Shown here: positions 46,265 to 56,282 of the stretch, in pieces
Layout: each line of letters opens with the position of its first letter
How positions within the stretch are numbered: the stretch's first letter is position 1
Origin: Fibrella forsythiae
Lineage (GTDB): Bacteria > Bacteroidota > Bacteroidia > Cytophagales > Spirosomataceae
Length of the DNA stretch: 64,000 nucleotides
Assembly (NCBI RefSeq): GCF_017353175.1
Contig: NZ_JAFMYW010000001.1
Span: forward strand, 1,302,001-1,366,000
Direction: 5' to 3'
Notes under the pieces: generated by a model
The model's database searches: none
What the model was told of the DNA's origin: nothing
Seen by the model: the letters and a program-made list of their open reading frames with translations, nothing else
Made by a program: the position numbers and the translations under genes

Positions 46265-47518
46265 CTACTCTGTTTCCAGCACAGGTACGTGGTTGAGGTC
46301 GAGTTCGCCTTCCCATTTGGCTACGACCGACGTGGCAACGGCATTGCCCATTACGGATGTGGCCGAGCGACCCATATCGAGAAAGGGATCGATGCCCAGG
46401 ATAAGGGCCAGCCCTTCGACGGGTAGGTTAAACTGCGCCAGCGTGCCGGCAATAACGACGAGGGAGGCGCGGGGTACACCCGCAATGCCTTTCGAAGTGA
46501 TCATCAGCGTTAAGAGCATGAAAATCTGCTGGTTCAACGTCAGCGGAATGCCGTAGGCCTGCGCAATGAAACCCGTAGCAAAGGTCATGTACATCATAGA
46601 GCCGTCGAGGTTGAACGAATAACCCAGCGGCAAGACGAAACCAATAATCCGGTTCGAGATGCCGAAGTTTTCCAGCACTTTGATCTGCTGCGGTAACGAG
46701 GCCTCCGACGATGCCGTACTGAACGACAGCAGCAGCGGCGCCTTCATGGCCTGCAACAGCCGGAAGAACGGAATTTTTGAGACGGTACAGATAGCAAACA
46801 GCACCACAAAGATGAAGAACAGCAGCCCTCCATAAAAACAAACCAACAGGTAGGCGTAAGAAGCCAGAATGCTCAGCCCTTTCGACGCTACAACAGCCGC
46901 CATAGCGCCCAGTACGGCAAATGGAGCCAGTTGCATCACGTACCCAACCATCTTGAAAACCAGTTCGCTCAGCGCATCCAACGCTTTGGTGATCGACTTT
47001 CCCTTATCGCCAATCGCGCCCAGCGCCACCCCGAAAAACAGTGAGAACACCACAATTTGCAGGATCTCGTTCTCGGCCAATGCCCGGAACGCTGAATCGG
47101 GGAAGATGTGCAGGATGAATTCTTCAATCGAATTCAACTTCTTGCCTTCAACGCCAATCGACGTACCGGCGGCGGGCCGTGGCCAGCTTTGAATACTGCC
47201 CGGCTTGGTTACGTTGACTACAACCAGACCGATGATGAGGGAGAGGATGGTGGCGAAGTAGAAGTAGCCCAACGTTTTGATACCAATCCGGCCAACTACT
47301 TTAAAATCACCCAGCTTGGCAATGCCGACGACCAGCGTCGAAAAAACGAGCGGCCCGATAATCATCTTGATCAGCTTCAGGAACACTTTGCTGACCAACT
47401 GGAATTTCTGACCAATGGCCTCGGCCGTAGCTACGTCGTAGGAAGCATGCAGAATCTGCCCGATCAGTACGCCCAGCACAAAGCCAATGACGATTTTAGT
47501 AGTAATATTTAGTTTCAT
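46265..47518 (-). CDS. Dicarboxylate/amino acid:cation symporter (DAACS)
   Basis: The 417-residue protein has about eight membrane helices and two hairpins. Conserved blocks are the serine-rich LLLSFSTASSEASLPQQ, the PLGYSFNLDGSMMYMT cation site and TSKGIAGVPRASLVV. It imports glutamate, aspartate or C4-dicarboxylates with sodium or protons. It resembles GltP/DctA; the exact substrate is not clear. Confidence 0.93.
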   Translation of the reverse strand: MKLNITTKIVIGFVLGVLIGQILHASYDVATAEAIGQKFQLVSKVFLKLIKMIIGPLVFSTLVVGIAKLGDFKVVGRIGIKTLGYFYFATILSLIIGLVVVNVTKPGSIQSWPRPAAGTSIGVEGKKLNSIEEFILHIFPDSAFRALAENEILQIVVFSLFFGVALGAIGDKGKSITKALDALSELVFKMVGYVMQLAPFAVLGAMAAVVASKGLSILASYAYLLVCFYGGLLFFIFVVLFAICTVSKIPFFRLLQAMKAPLLLSFSTASSEASLPQQIKVLENFGISNRIIGFVLPLGYSFNLDGSMMYMTFATGFIAQAYGIPLTLNQQIFMLLTLMITSKGIAGVPRASLVVIAGTLAQFNLPVEGLALILGIDPFLDMGRSATSVMGNAVATSVVAKWEGELDLNHVPVLETE

Positions 47519-47567
47519 ATGAAGTGTAAAAAAGCAACTGGGCTATGGTGGGTGATTGGGTATGTTT

Positions 47568-47616
47568 TTTTGTCATCCCGACGTAAGGAGCAGTCCGCCG
47601 TTGCGGGATGACAAAA
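47568..47616 (-). repeat. 49-nt palindromic repeat, copy 1 (probable terminator)
   Basis: TTTTGTCATCCCG and CGGGATGACAAAA flank a loop containing TCCGCCGTTG. It differs from the copy at 49540 by one base. On the minus strand it lies just downstream of the serine hydrolase gene and is followed by T's. Confidence 0.75.
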
Positions 47617-47659
47617 CGCAGCTTTAAATTTCAACCTTCCCGACCAGAATACAAAACAG

Positions 47660-48943
47660 CTACTCTAAAGCCTGGTAAACTGCAACCCTGAATTTGCGGA
47701 CAAAGTCGCCGTAATAGGCATATGGATGCACGTTGGTATAGACCAGCATAATCAGGTTTTCGGTGGGGTCGACGGTGAATTCTGAGCAGTACATGCCGCC
47801 CCAGGTAAACGAGCCCGGCGTTGCCTGATCACCGTAGTGGCTGTTCGGTGTGATCAATTGAAAGCCAAGGCCATATTTATCCTGCCGATCCCAGACATTG
47901 TCTTCTCCCAATTGATTGGTCAGCATCATGTCTACGGTTTTCCGAGCCAGAATTCGTCTGCCGTTGAATGTGCCGCCATTCAGAAATAGCTGGCACAGTT
48001 TGGCGTAGTCTTCTATCGTTCCGACCAGGCCAGCACCACCCGAAAAATAGGTTCGGGCACCCGACACGGCGAGGGTTCGGTAGGTGTCGTTGGGATTAAC
48101 CGTTAAGGGGGCGTCGGCACTTTTCGAGTACAACTCCACCAAGCGACTTGCTTTGCCGGGAGGCAGGTAGAAGTAGGTATCATTCATGCCCAGCGGGTCG
48201 AGTACCCGTTTCCGGATGGCCACATCGAGCGGTTCACCCGATAGTATTTCGACCAGTCGGCCAATAATATCCGTGTTCAGGCCGTAGGTAAAGCCATCAC
48301 CGGGGTCTTTTACCAACGGCCGTTTCGCCAGCCTGTTCACCACGTCTTCGAGCCGATCAGGTTCTTTCGAGCCAAAAAATGGAATTCGGAACTCGGGCCG
48401 CTGATCGAGTGGATGTTCGTAGGGGATGCCCGCATTATGACACAGCAATTGCCGAATCGTTATTTCTGATTTGGCAGGGCGGGTTTCATACGCTCCTTTT
48501 ACGGGGTCGTTCTTTGTGTATTTCACCAGCACAACCGGGTTTTTAAAGGCCGGAATGTACTTCGAGATCGGCTCATCAAGCATGAACTTCCCTTCCTCAA
48601 ACAGGGTCATCAGCGTTGTTGTCGTGATGGCTTTCGACTGCGAGGCAATCCGATAGATGTCAGTCGTGCGAGACGGCGTCTTCCGTTCCAGGTTGCTGTA
48701 TCCGTAGGCTTTGTGGAGGACGATCTCACCATTTCTGACGACCATCGCCACGGCGTTTGGGGCCAGGCCCTGATCAATGAACCCCTGAAGCAGTTCATCG
48801 ACGCGTTTTAATCGTTCGGCCGAAAAACCCTGCTTCGCCGGATTAGCACTGACTGTTAGCTGATTGGGTACGTTTATCGGAACAGATGGTCGTTGCGCCA
48901 GCAGCGACGTAGAGAGCAAACAGAGGTAAAGCGTTTTTTTCAT
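47660..48943 (-). CDS. Beta-lactamase-fold serine hydrolase
   Basis: The 427-residue secreted protein has a signal peptide (MKKTLYLCLLSTSLLAQ) and class C-like motifs: nucleophile in ASQSKAITT (SxxK), YGLNTD as the YxN equivalent, and a C-terminal FTWGGMYCSE in the KTG position. It is probably an esterase or peptidase rather than an antibiotic-resistance enzyme. Its ATG overlaps the upstream GNAT stop by 4 nt, indicating translational coupling. Confidence 0.88.
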   Translation of the reverse strand: MKKTLYLCLLSTSLLAQRPSVPINVPNQLTVSANPAKQGFSAERLKRVDELLQGFIDQGLAPNAVAMVVRNGEIVLHKAYGYSNLERKTPSRTTDIYRIASQSKAITTTTLMTLFEEGKFMLDEPISKYIPAFKNPVVLVKYTKNDPVKGAYETRPAKSEITIRQLLCHNAGIPYEHPLDQRPEFRIPFFGSKEPDRLEDVVNRLAKRPLVKDPGDGFTYGLNTDIIGRLVEILSGEPLDVAIRKRVLDPLGMNDTYFYLPPGKASRLVELYSKSADAPLTVNPNDTYRTLAVSGARTYFSGGAGLVGTIEDYAKLCQLFLNGGTFNGRRILARKTVDMMLTNQLGEDNVWDRQDKYGLGFQLITPNSHYGDQATPGSFTWGGMYCSEFTVDPTENLIMLVYTNVHPYAYYGDFVRKFRVAVYQALE

Positions 48944-49503
48944 TTTGTAAAATCCCAGACCACGACTTCCCAGATCTCATTGGCGTCGGGTTCATGGAAA
49001 GAATGAATGGATTTGAATCCTACCCGTTCATGCGCGCGTAACGACCGGGTATTCCGGGCCGAGATATCAGTGATGAATAATCGAAACCGGCTTTGATATA
49101 ATTCTTTGTGGTACGCATAGAGCTTATCGAAAATACCCTGCCCCCGATATCGTGCGTCGACGCAGACTTGCCCAACTACGTAGTATGGGTATTCTGAGAG
49201 CAACCTTCCTTCATACGTCAAGGTATCAAAAAGGCTAAACAGCGTCGCTAATTCGGGTACGTCGGCGCGTACCTCTGGCACCGTGGTGATGGCGTAGGCA
49301 ACCACCTCGTCGCCGTCTTTAGCAATAACAGTTGGCGCCGCCTCGTGCATCCGGCGCATCTGATCCAGCGTATACGTGAGCGTAACAAACCCTTGCTCCC
49401 GCTGCTGCTCGGGCGTGAGGTTACGTACCTGGTTGCGTTGTTGCAGAGCCAGCAGCCCGCGAAGATCGTTGTCGGTTTGTGTGGTAGTGATGGTAACTGG
49501 CAT
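48940..49503 (-). CDS. GNAT family N-acetyltransferase
   Basis: Start at 49503 (MPVTITTTQTDNDLRGLLALQ) gives 187 residues. A longer frame would begin inside the 49-nt repeat, which argues against it. The acetyl-CoA motif QVCVDARYRGQGIFDKLY and a C-terminal NTRSLRAHERVGF are clear. The acceptor is unknown. It is coupled to the serine hydrolase by an ATGA overlap. Confidence 0.88.
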   Translation of the reverse strand: MPVTITTTQTDNDLRGLLALQQRNQVRNLTPEQQREQGFVTLTYTLDQMRRMHEAAPTVIAKDGDEVVAYAITTVPEVRADVPELATLFSLFDTLTYEGRLLSEYPYYVVGQVCVDARYRGQGIFDKLYAYHKELYQSRFRLFITDISARNTRSLRAHERVGFKSIHSFHEPDANEIWEVVVWDFTK

Positions 49504-49539
49504 ACGGTGGAAACGGTAGAAGTATAAATGAAAATGGGC

Positions 49540-49588
49540 TTTTGTCATCCCGACGTAAGGAGCGGTCCGCCGTTGCGGGATGACAAAA
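49540..49588 (-). repeat. 49-nt palindromic repeat, copy 2 (probable terminator)
   Basis: This copy matches the one at 47568 except for one base (G for A after GGAGC). It sits between the dipeptide epimerase stop and the GNAT start, in terminator position for the epimerase transcript. Confidence 0.75.
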
Positions 49589-49597
49589 GCGCTGCGC

Positions 49598-50698
49598 TTA
49601 GCCTATGTGAACCGATGTGCAATTCGCCAAAAATACCGGGTCGACCTCAGCGCCGATGCCGGGTACGTCGGGAATCGTGATTTGGTAGCCGTCGTAGACG
49701 ATGCCGCCCAGTACCGGGTCTTCGGCATGTTCGAAACAGGCGTCCAGATCGCAGAGACGAATATTCTGGCGGGCCGCCGCAAAATGAGCGTTGGCGGTCA
49801 GCGCCAGCCTTGACTCTGACATACAACCAATCATACAGGCCATGTTGGCGGCTTCGGCGACGGCGTTGATCTTCAGCGCTTCATAAATACCGCCGCTTTT
49901 CGACAGCTTGATGTTCAGGTAGTCAACGGCCTCTTCACGCACCAGCCGGATCGCATCAACGGCGTCGAACACTGATTCATCAGCCATAATAGGTACGTTG
50001 GTTTGCTGCCGCAGCAACCGGAGGCCAGGTACGTTGCTTTTCAGAATCGGTTGTTCGCAATACTCCACGTTCCAGTCGCCCAGTTTACTCAGCACCGCGC
50101 GGGCCGTAGGTACGTCCCAGCCCTGATTAGCATCAAGACGAATCGGCGTTTCGTACCGAATCACCTGCCGGATCATGGCCAGCCGGTCAAGGTCGTCTTG
50201 TGCGGTGGTGCCTAGCTTTACTTTGATGGCCTCTCCCCCGTTGGCTTCAATGCGCCGGGCGTCTTCAGCCATCCGTTCGGGGTCGTTGATGTAGATCGTT
50301 TCGTCGGTAACCAACGTACGGTTAGCCCCGCCCAAAAACTGGTAAAGCGGCATATTAGCCGCTTTGGCCGTCAGGTCATACAGGGCCATGTCGAACGCAG
50401 AGCGCGTGGTGGGGTGACCGGGCAGGTACCGCAGAATGGCTTGCAGACAATGTTCAATCGCCAATGGGTCACGACCGATTAGCAGCCCGGCCACATCCTG
50501 CGCCGCCGCCAGGCCTGATGCCTGCGTTTCGCCCACGATCATCCAGAACGGCGACCCTTCACCCCACCCCGTCAGGCCGGCATCGGTATCAATGCGAACG
50601 AGCATGTTACGAGCCGCGTCGATGGTACCCAACGAAATGGCGATGGGCGCTTTCAGCGGGATGTTGTATTGGTAGAGCGTAACGCCGGTGATCTTCAT
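49598..50698 (-). CDS. Dipeptide epimerase-like enolase-superfamily enzyme
   Basis: The 366-residue protein has a capping domain and a (beta/alpha)7-beta barrel with the muconate-lactonising subgroup signature: AIKVKLG (KxK base), metal ligands in RLDANQGW, CEQP and MADESVF, and the second base Lys in NIKLSKSGG. L-Ala-D/L-Glu epimerase or a related dipeptide epimerase is most likely, serving peptide recycling. The precise dipeptide is not determinable. Confidence 0.87.
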   Translation of the reverse strand: MKITGVTLYQYNIPLKAPIAISLGTIDAARNMLVRIDTDAGLTGWGEGSPFWMIVGETQASGLAAAQDVAGLLIGRDPLAIEHCLQAILRYLPGHPTTRSAFDMALYDLTAKAANMPLYQFLGGANRTLVTDETIYINDPERMAEDARRIEANGGEAIKVKLGTTAQDDLDRLAMIRQVIRYETPIRLDANQGWDVPTARAVLSKLGDWNVEYCEQPILKSNVPGLRLLRQQTNVPIMADESVFDAVDAIRLVREEAVDYLNIKLSKSGGIYEALKINAVAEAANMACMIGCMSESRLALTANAHFAAARQNIRLCDLDACFEHAEDPVLGGIVYDGYQITIPDVPGIGAEVDPVFLANCTSVHIG

Positions 50699-50932
50699 TG
50701 GCGCAAAATACGCACGAACGGCGAACCACCTGGCAAGACAAGGGGCTTTAACACTGTTTCATCAACTAAGTAGACTGATAATGACAAGCCTTCATACGCC
50801 GTAGTCGACAGCCAGTTTTTTACGAAGACCGCTTTATTTGGCTTCTTATGACTTCCTGCTTTTGAACAGGTCAGCCGTTAACCAGTTCTGATAACGACAC
50901 GCTTCGATCTCGTTTTACACCATTTACCAGTT

Positions 50933-52138
50933 ATGTCTCTCCCTAAGGCGAAAAAAGTACTCATTTCAGGAGCCAGTATTGCAGGCCCGACACTGGCTTT
51001 CTGGCTGGCTAAGTATGGCTTTGCAGTCACTGTTGTTGAACGATCGGCATCTCTGCGTCTTGGTGGACAAAATATTGATGTAAACGGGCCAGCTCAGCTA
51101 ATTGCCCAAAAAATGGGGATCGAAACCGCCATCCGGGCGGCTAATACGGGCGAAGTTGGGCTGCAGCTAATCGGCCAGAATAATCAGGTAGCAGCCGCCT
51201 TTCCTAAAGAAAGCTCGATGAGCGGAACCCAGGAGCTCGAAATTCTGCGGGGCGACCTGGTCAGCATTCTTTACGAAGCGACCAAAGAGGCAGTAAACTA
51301 CCGGTTTGGCGATTCAATTACAGGTCTGGAGCAGCACCCCGACGATGTTGCCGTAACCTTTTCGAGTGGTAAGACAGAACGCTTTCAGCTTGTCGTTGCT
51401 GCCGACGGTGTCCGATCGAGTACTCGCCGACTGGTGTTCGGTGAGGAGCCTGTATTTACGTATCTGGGCCTGTACACCGCCTATTTGACTATACCCAGAC
51501 GAGAGTCAGACAACGACTGGTGGCGCTGGTATACGGCCGCCGACCGCCGAATCGTTATGCTCCGGCCCGACAATCAGGGGACCATACGCGCATCGGTCGC
51601 CTTCATGGAACCTGGTGAATCGTACGAAAAATTACCGCCCGAGGAGCAAAAACGGGTACTTAAAACCAGGCTGGCAGGTGCGGGCTGGGAAGCAGACCGG
51701 ATCATTAACGCCATTGATGAAACTCAGGATGTGTACTTCGACAAAATTGGTCAGATTAAAGCCCCGCGTTGGTCAGCAGGCCGGGTGGCAATGATTGGCG
51801 ACGCAGCTTATTGCCCCACACCTCTAACCGGTAAGGGCACCACCCTGGCCATGGTTGGTGCTTACCTGTTGGCTGGCGAATTAGCCAGACACGAACGCTA
51901 TCAGGACGCATTTGTCGCGTACGAAAAACGGATGCGTCCGTATGTAGAGGCGGTACAGAAGTTGCCACCGGGCGTGCCCTGGCTGGTCTATCCTAAGTCA
52001 CACTTGGGCGTGTCCGTGCTGAATGCAGTTGCCGGACTTGTCGCCAGTAAGCCGGTTCAAAAACTGGTTAGCCTGTTTAGTCCCAAGCCTGATGACAAGC
52101 AGGAAGACGATGGCATTGACCTCCCTGACTACGCCTGA
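50933..52138 (+). CDS. FAD-dependent monooxygenase
   Basis: The 401-residue protein has the Rossmann motif VLISGASIAGPTLAFWLAKYG, a VAADGVRSSTR block and the second FAD motif AMIGDAAYCPTPLTGKGTTLA, as in PHBH-fold monooxygenases including TetX-like enzymes. The C-terminus carries a basic segment and an acidic tail. It hydroxylates an aromatic or polyketide-like substrate using NAD(P)H; the target is unknown. It lies alone in a 234-nt/62-nt gap pair. Confidence 0.87.
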   Translation: MSLPKAKKVLISGASIAGPTLAFWLAKYGFAVTVVERSASLRLGGQNIDVNGPAQLIAQKMGIETAIRAANTGEVGLQLIGQNNQVAAAFPKESSMSGTQELEILRGDLVSILYEATKEAVNYRFGDSITGLEQHPDDVAVTFSSGKTERFQLVVAADGVRSSTRRLVFGEEPVFTYLGLYTAYLTIPRRESDNDWWRWYTAADRRIVMLRPDNQGTIRASVAFMEPGESYEKLPPEEQKRVLKTRLAGAGWEADRIINAIDETQDVYFDKIGQIKAPRWSAGRVAMIGDAAYCPTPLTGKGTTLAMVGAYLLAGELARHERYQDAFVAYEKRMRPYVEAVQKLPPGVPWLVYPKSHLGVSVLNAVAGLVASKPVQKLVSLFSPKPDDKQEDDGIDLPDYA

Positions 52139-52200
52139 AGTAAATTGCCGGAGTTCAATTCCCGATCGACGCCCACTTTATCGACACAATAGGTTTACGT

Positions 52201-54498
52201 CTACTCGTTCGTCGGCGTTACGGTGACCACGATCGATTTGGAAATAGGCGTGTTGCTCTTCTCCGCCATCTGGTCGATGGGTACCAGGACATTGGTTTCC
52301 GGGTAGTAGGCCGCTATACAACCACGCGGAATGTTGTAGGGCACCACAATAAATCGATGGGCGGTACGGGTCACGCCATCATAGTTGCTGTGCATATCAA
52401 CCGTTTGCTTTTCCTGTAAGCCCAGATTGGCCATGTCGTCGGCGTGCATAAAGACCACCCGCCGTTCGTTATAAACACCCCGGTAGCGGTCATCATTGGC
52501 ATAGACAGTCGTATTGAATTGATCCTGGCTGCGAATGGTCATCAACAGCAAGTTACCCGTTTGCAGTTCATGCCGCGTCGGTACGTTGACCGTAAAGTGC
52601 GCTTTCCCGTCAGTGGTTTTGGCAAAGTCCCGTTTGCGGGGGCCGTTGGGAATATAAAACCCGCCCGGCTTCCGAACTTTTTCATTATAGCCGTCAAACC
52701 CGTCGATTGTTTTAGCAATCAGGTCCCGAATCCGGTCATAATCAGCCACCAGACTGTCCCAGTCTATGGTTGATCGCTCATTCAGCGTGGCTTTGGCCAA
52801 CCCCGCCACAATGGCAACCTCACTTTTCAGATGCGGGGAAACCGCATCTACTACCCCATGTGACTGTGCTACTACGCCGGTGGTACTTTCGCAACTAACG
52901 AACTGCGGACCCGTTGCCTGCACATCCTGATCGGTGCGACCCAGGCAGGGAAGAATCAACGCTGTTTCGCCGTGAATCAGATGACTGCGGTTTAGCTTGG
53001 TCGATACATGCACGGTCAGTTTGCAGTGCCTCAGCGCCTCAGCCGTGTAATTCGTATCGGATATAGCCATGGCGAAGTTTCCTCCCAGTCCGAAAAAGAC
53101 CTTGGCCTTGCCTTCGTGCATAGCCTTCACCGCTGCCACGGCGTCGTAGCCATGCTCATGGGGCGGGGTAAAGTTAAATTCTTTTTCCAGCGCCGCCAGC
53201 AATTCTGGTTTCGGTTTTTCGTAGACGCCCATTGTTCGGTCGCCCTGTACGTTGCTGTGTCCGCGAATGGGGCTGGCTCCTCCCCCTTTGATGCCGATAC
53301 TCCCTTTCAGTAGCAACAGATTGATGAGTTCACTAATGGTGGCAACACCATTTTTGTGTTGAGTCAATCCCATGGCCCAGATGATTACCAGCTTAGGCGT
53401 GTACTTGAAGAGATCGACAGCTTCCTGAATCTGAGCCACCGTTAGCCCGCATTGGGAAGCCAGATCATCAAGGTCAAAGTGGTCAAGGCTTTTCACGAAG
53501 TCCTCGTAACCCGACGTGTATGTATTGATGAACGCCTGATCGAGTACCTTGCCCGGCGTCTTCTTTTCTTCCTCCAGCAGCAGTTTGCACATCGCTTTCA
53601 GCAGCGCCAGGTCAGAGTTGATACGTACCTGCAGAAATACGTCGGTCAATTTTTCACCGCCCAACAGCATATCGCGCGGACTTTGCGGGTATTTGAACGC
53701 CAGCAGTCCTGCTTCGTGCAACGGATTGACGGCAATGATCTTCCCACCGTTGCGTTTCATCTTCTCCATCGGCGTCAGCATTCGGGGGGCCGTCGTGCCC
53801 GGATTCTGCCCCATGATCATCACGACGTCGGCCGTTTCGTAATCCTCGTACGTCACCGTTGCTTTTCCCAACCCGAGCGTCTCCGTTAAAGCAACGGTGG
53901 TCGATTCATGGCACATGTTGGAACAGTCGGGCATGTTATTGGTCCCGAACATTTTCACAAAGAGCTGGTAGAGGTAAGCGGCCTCATTGCTGGTGCGGCC
54001 CGACGTGTAGAAAATGGCCTCATTCGGCGAGTCAAGCGCGTTGAGTTGATCAGCCATGAGTTGAAAGGCGTCGGACCACTCGATAGGTACGTAGTGCGTA
54101 GCGCCGGGCCGCAAGATCATGGGCTGCGTCAACCGCCCCTGCTGCCCTAACCAGAGATCGCTTTTCTCCAGTAAGTCAGCCACCGAGTACCGCTGAAAAA
54201 GCACGGGAGAGGCCGTATGTTTGGTCATGACCTCATCGGCCACGGCTTTGGCACCGCTTTCGCAATACTCAGCAATAGCCGACCGCTTCCCGTCGGGGTC
54301 GGGCCAGGCGCAGGATGGACAGTCGAACCCGTCTTTCTGATTCAGATTGACAAGGGCCTTCCAGCCACGACCAACGCCCGTTCCGCGCAACACATGCTCA
54401 AACGATTTAGCAATGGCCGTCATACCGGCCGCCTCCGTTTTAGGTTTGCCTAGTTCAAGGTCACCCGTAAACTCTTCCGGTGGGGTATTCTGATTCAT
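52201..54498 (-). CDS. FdhF/YdeP family molybdopterin oxidoreductase
   Basis: The 765-residue protein matches the YdeP type, with N-terminal CPSCAWPDPDGKRSAIAEYCESGAKA, the molybdopterin-binding SGRTSNEAAYLYQ, IMGQNPGTTAPRM and GGASPIRGHSNVQGDRTMG, and the C-terminal cap domain. YdeP is linked to acid resistance in E. coli; the substrate is unknown. A catalase-fold gene lies just upstream on the same strand, suggesting an oxidative or acid stress role. Confidence 0.92.
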   Translation of the reverse strand: MNQNTPPEEFTGDLELGKPKTEAAGMTAIAKSFEHVLRGTGVGRGWKALVNLNQKDGFDCPSCAWPDPDGKRSAIAEYCESGAKAVADEVMTKHTASPVLFQRYSVADLLEKSDLWLGQQGRLTQPMILRPGATHYVPIEWSDAFQLMADQLNALDSPNEAIFYTSGRTSNEAAYLYQLFVKMFGTNNMPDCSNMCHESTTVALTETLGLGKATVTYEDYETADVVMIMGQNPGTTAPRMLTPMEKMKRNGGKIIAVNPLHEAGLLAFKYPQSPRDMLLGGEKLTDVFLQVRINSDLALLKAMCKLLLEEEKKTPGKVLDQAFINTYTSGYEDFVKSLDHFDLDDLASQCGLTVAQIQEAVDLFKYTPKLVIIWAMGLTQHKNGVATISELINLLLLKGSIGIKGGGASPIRGHSNVQGDRTMGVYEKPKPELLAALEKEFNFTPPHEHGYDAVAAVKAMHEGKAKVFFGLGGNFAMAISDTNYTAEALRHCKLTVHVSTKLNRSHLIHGETALILPCLGRTDQDVQATGPQFVSCESTTGVVAQSHGVVDAVSPHLKSEVAIVAGLAKATLNERSTIDWDSLVADYDRIRDLIAKTIDGFDGYNEKVRKPGGFYIPNGPRKRDFAKTTDGKAHFTVNVPTRHELQTGNLLLMTIRSQDQFNTTVYANDDRYRGVYNERRVVFMHADDMANLGLQEKQTVDMHSNYDGVTRTAHRFIVVPYNIPRGCIAAYYPETNVLVPIDQMAEKSNTPISKSIVVTVTPTNE

Positions 54499-54622
54499 AG
54501 GTTGTTTTAAGAAAAACTGGTTGTCGATGAACAGTTACGCGCAAACGCCAGCGGTTACAGCGAGCAACCTTCTGGCGTTTGACCTTCTGTAGAAACCGAT
54601 AAACTGAGTAAGCGTATTAACC

Positions 54623-55717
54623 TTACTTCACATCTGCCGGATTTGCTGATTTACCGTACATGTTTCGGCGGAAATCGGCGGATGCTTTATAGGTCGCCTG
54701 ACGTGCCCGCTGAATGACGCCTAGTGGACGGTGAGCAGCCAGCCCATGCCAGGGACTGAAATACATCTTGTCATCGACCACCGCCGATCGCTCGTCCGAC
54801 CAGCCGATTTGAGGCGATATGGTCACCTTGCCAACGGTGAGGTAAGGACTTTCCTCTTCCGGCCATTCTACCGACGCATCTTCTACCGGCATTTTTTCAA
54901 TATCGGTCGATAGCTGAACGCGCAATTCCCATTCCCCGCCATTGCCGGCAAAAAAATCCTGCAACAGGTGGCGCAGGGCGTAATCGTCGCTGTCGATGTC
55001 GATGGATTTGTCTTTAAGAGAAGTCAGGTTGGACGTTACTGGCGTCAGGGAAAACTTAGCCATGTAATCACCGTATAAAAAAGCAGCCTGCGAGTAGTAG
55101 GTATCGCCCATAGGGTGCGTGGCGAGTTGACCGCCCATACCGGCCATTACGCCCGCATCGGAACCGGTAACTTTTTCAACCACTTCACCAGCAGCCCGCA
55201 ACACTTTGGAAAGACCTTCTTTAAAGCCCTCCGCTTTGTTGGTCAGGGCATCGAACCGTTTCAGACCGTTCAGGAAATCTTTTAGTTTTTGCGGAAAAAC
55301 AGGGCTGTTCACCAGAATAAAATCCTGCGTATCCTGCTCATCTGAACCCGGCAGGCGTTCGCCATCCACGCCCGACACCTTGAAGGAGATACCACGGGGC
55401 GTTGATACACTGTCGGGCAATACATCACCCGGTTGCGTGGAGATGCGGGCCACGATTGGGTACGTGCCGGGTTTGGCGAAAAGACCCTGCGCGAGGTAAG
55501 AAGGCAGGTTGTCATACACCTGCAGTTCACCCTTCAGAAGCGCATGGCTTTTAGCGTGCACACTGCGTATGGCATGGCCCTGCGACTGATAGGTTTTCTG
55601 CTGAATCTCCGCCATTGTGGCAATTATTTCCTGGATGGTCTCGGCTTCATCGGGCTCGGGTTGTTCATACGCAGGATCGTAACGTAATGGCTTAAATTGG
55701 TCAGGGGCTTGGTTCAT
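54623..55717 (-). CDS. Catalase-fold haem protein
   Basis: Start at 55717 (MNQAPDQFKPLRYDP), 364 residues. The catalase core is visible with the distal His region AIRSVHAKSHALLKGEL, the TPRGISFKVSGVDGE block and DFILVNSPVF. It is shorter than canonical catalases, like SrpA-type or catalase-related peroxidases. The neighbour is the YdeP-type oxidoreductase. Confidence 0.85.
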   Translation of the reverse strand: MNQAPDQFKPLRYDPAYEQPEPDEAETIQEIIATMAEIQQKTYQSQGHAIRSVHAKSHALLKGELQVYDNLPSYLAQGLFAKPGTYPIVARISTQPGDVLPDSVSTPRGISFKVSGVDGERLPGSDEQDTQDFILVNSPVFPQKLKDFLNGLKRFDALTNKAEGFKEGLSKVLRAAGEVVEKVTGSDAGVMAGMGGQLATHPMGDTYYSQAAFLYGDYMAKFSLTPVTSNLTSLKDKSIDIDSDDYALRHLLQDFFAGNGGEWELRVQLSTDIEKMPVEDASVEWPEEESPYLTVGKVTISPQIGWSDERSAVVDDKMYFSPWHGLAAHRPLGVIQRARQATYKASADFRRNMYGKSANPADVK

Positions 55718-55882
55718 CACTGTTAATTTTTTCGTTTCAAGACAAACCTGACGCACCTGTCAATGTTTTATTTCTCGCGGGAAAGGGCATAGAAAAATAC
55801 CCTCCTTATCTAGCTATGGTCACCGGAGGCTGAGGATAAAGCACCAGTCGAAACGTACTAGCAACGTACCTGGACCTACTCG

Positions 55883-56212
55883 TTATAAATCGTCCTCGTC
55901 ATCTTTGAAAGAGCGGAAAGCACGGTTGAGTTCGTCAAAGGTTTTCACGTTGCCTTGCTGCTTGGCCAGTAATAGACCAAAGTCGTAGAGTTCGGCGGCC
56001 CGATCGCGGTTGCCCAAGTCGGTATAAAGCTGGGCGGCGTGGTAGTATGTCGGCAGGTATTGAGGGTGATCGGTCAACAGCCGTTCGAAGTAATGCTGCG
56101 CCTGGCTGGGGTTCTCCGTCAGGTATTCCATACCGAGAGCATAAACATTAAAGGGTTCGCCGGGTTCATCTTGGACAAACTGAAGGAGTTGTTGGATACG
56201 TTCCTGATTCAT
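55883..56212 (-). CDS. Small TPR protein
   Basis: The 109-residue protein contains about two and a half tetratricopeptide repeats (NVYALGMEYLTENPSQAQHYFERLL, YLPTYYHAAQLYTDLGNRDRAAELY) and an acidic tail. It has no signal peptide. Its role is probably protein binding; partners are unknown. Confidence 0.78.
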   Translation of the reverse strand: MNQERIQQLLQFVQDEPGEPFNVYALGMEYLTENPSQAQHYFERLLTDHPQYLPTYYHAAQLYTDLGNRDRAAELYDFGLLLAKQQGNVKTFDELNRAFRSFKDDEDDL

Positions 56213-56282
56213 GAGTTAGTAAGAAAAGTAGTATGCATGCATACCATTTTGAAAATCGTGTGTAATTTCGCCAAATCAAACT

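Noticed and set aside
47660-48943. Antibiotic-resistance beta-lactamase
   Set aside because: The motifs fit the broad class C-like esterase/peptidase group; nothing specific to resistance enzymes is visible.
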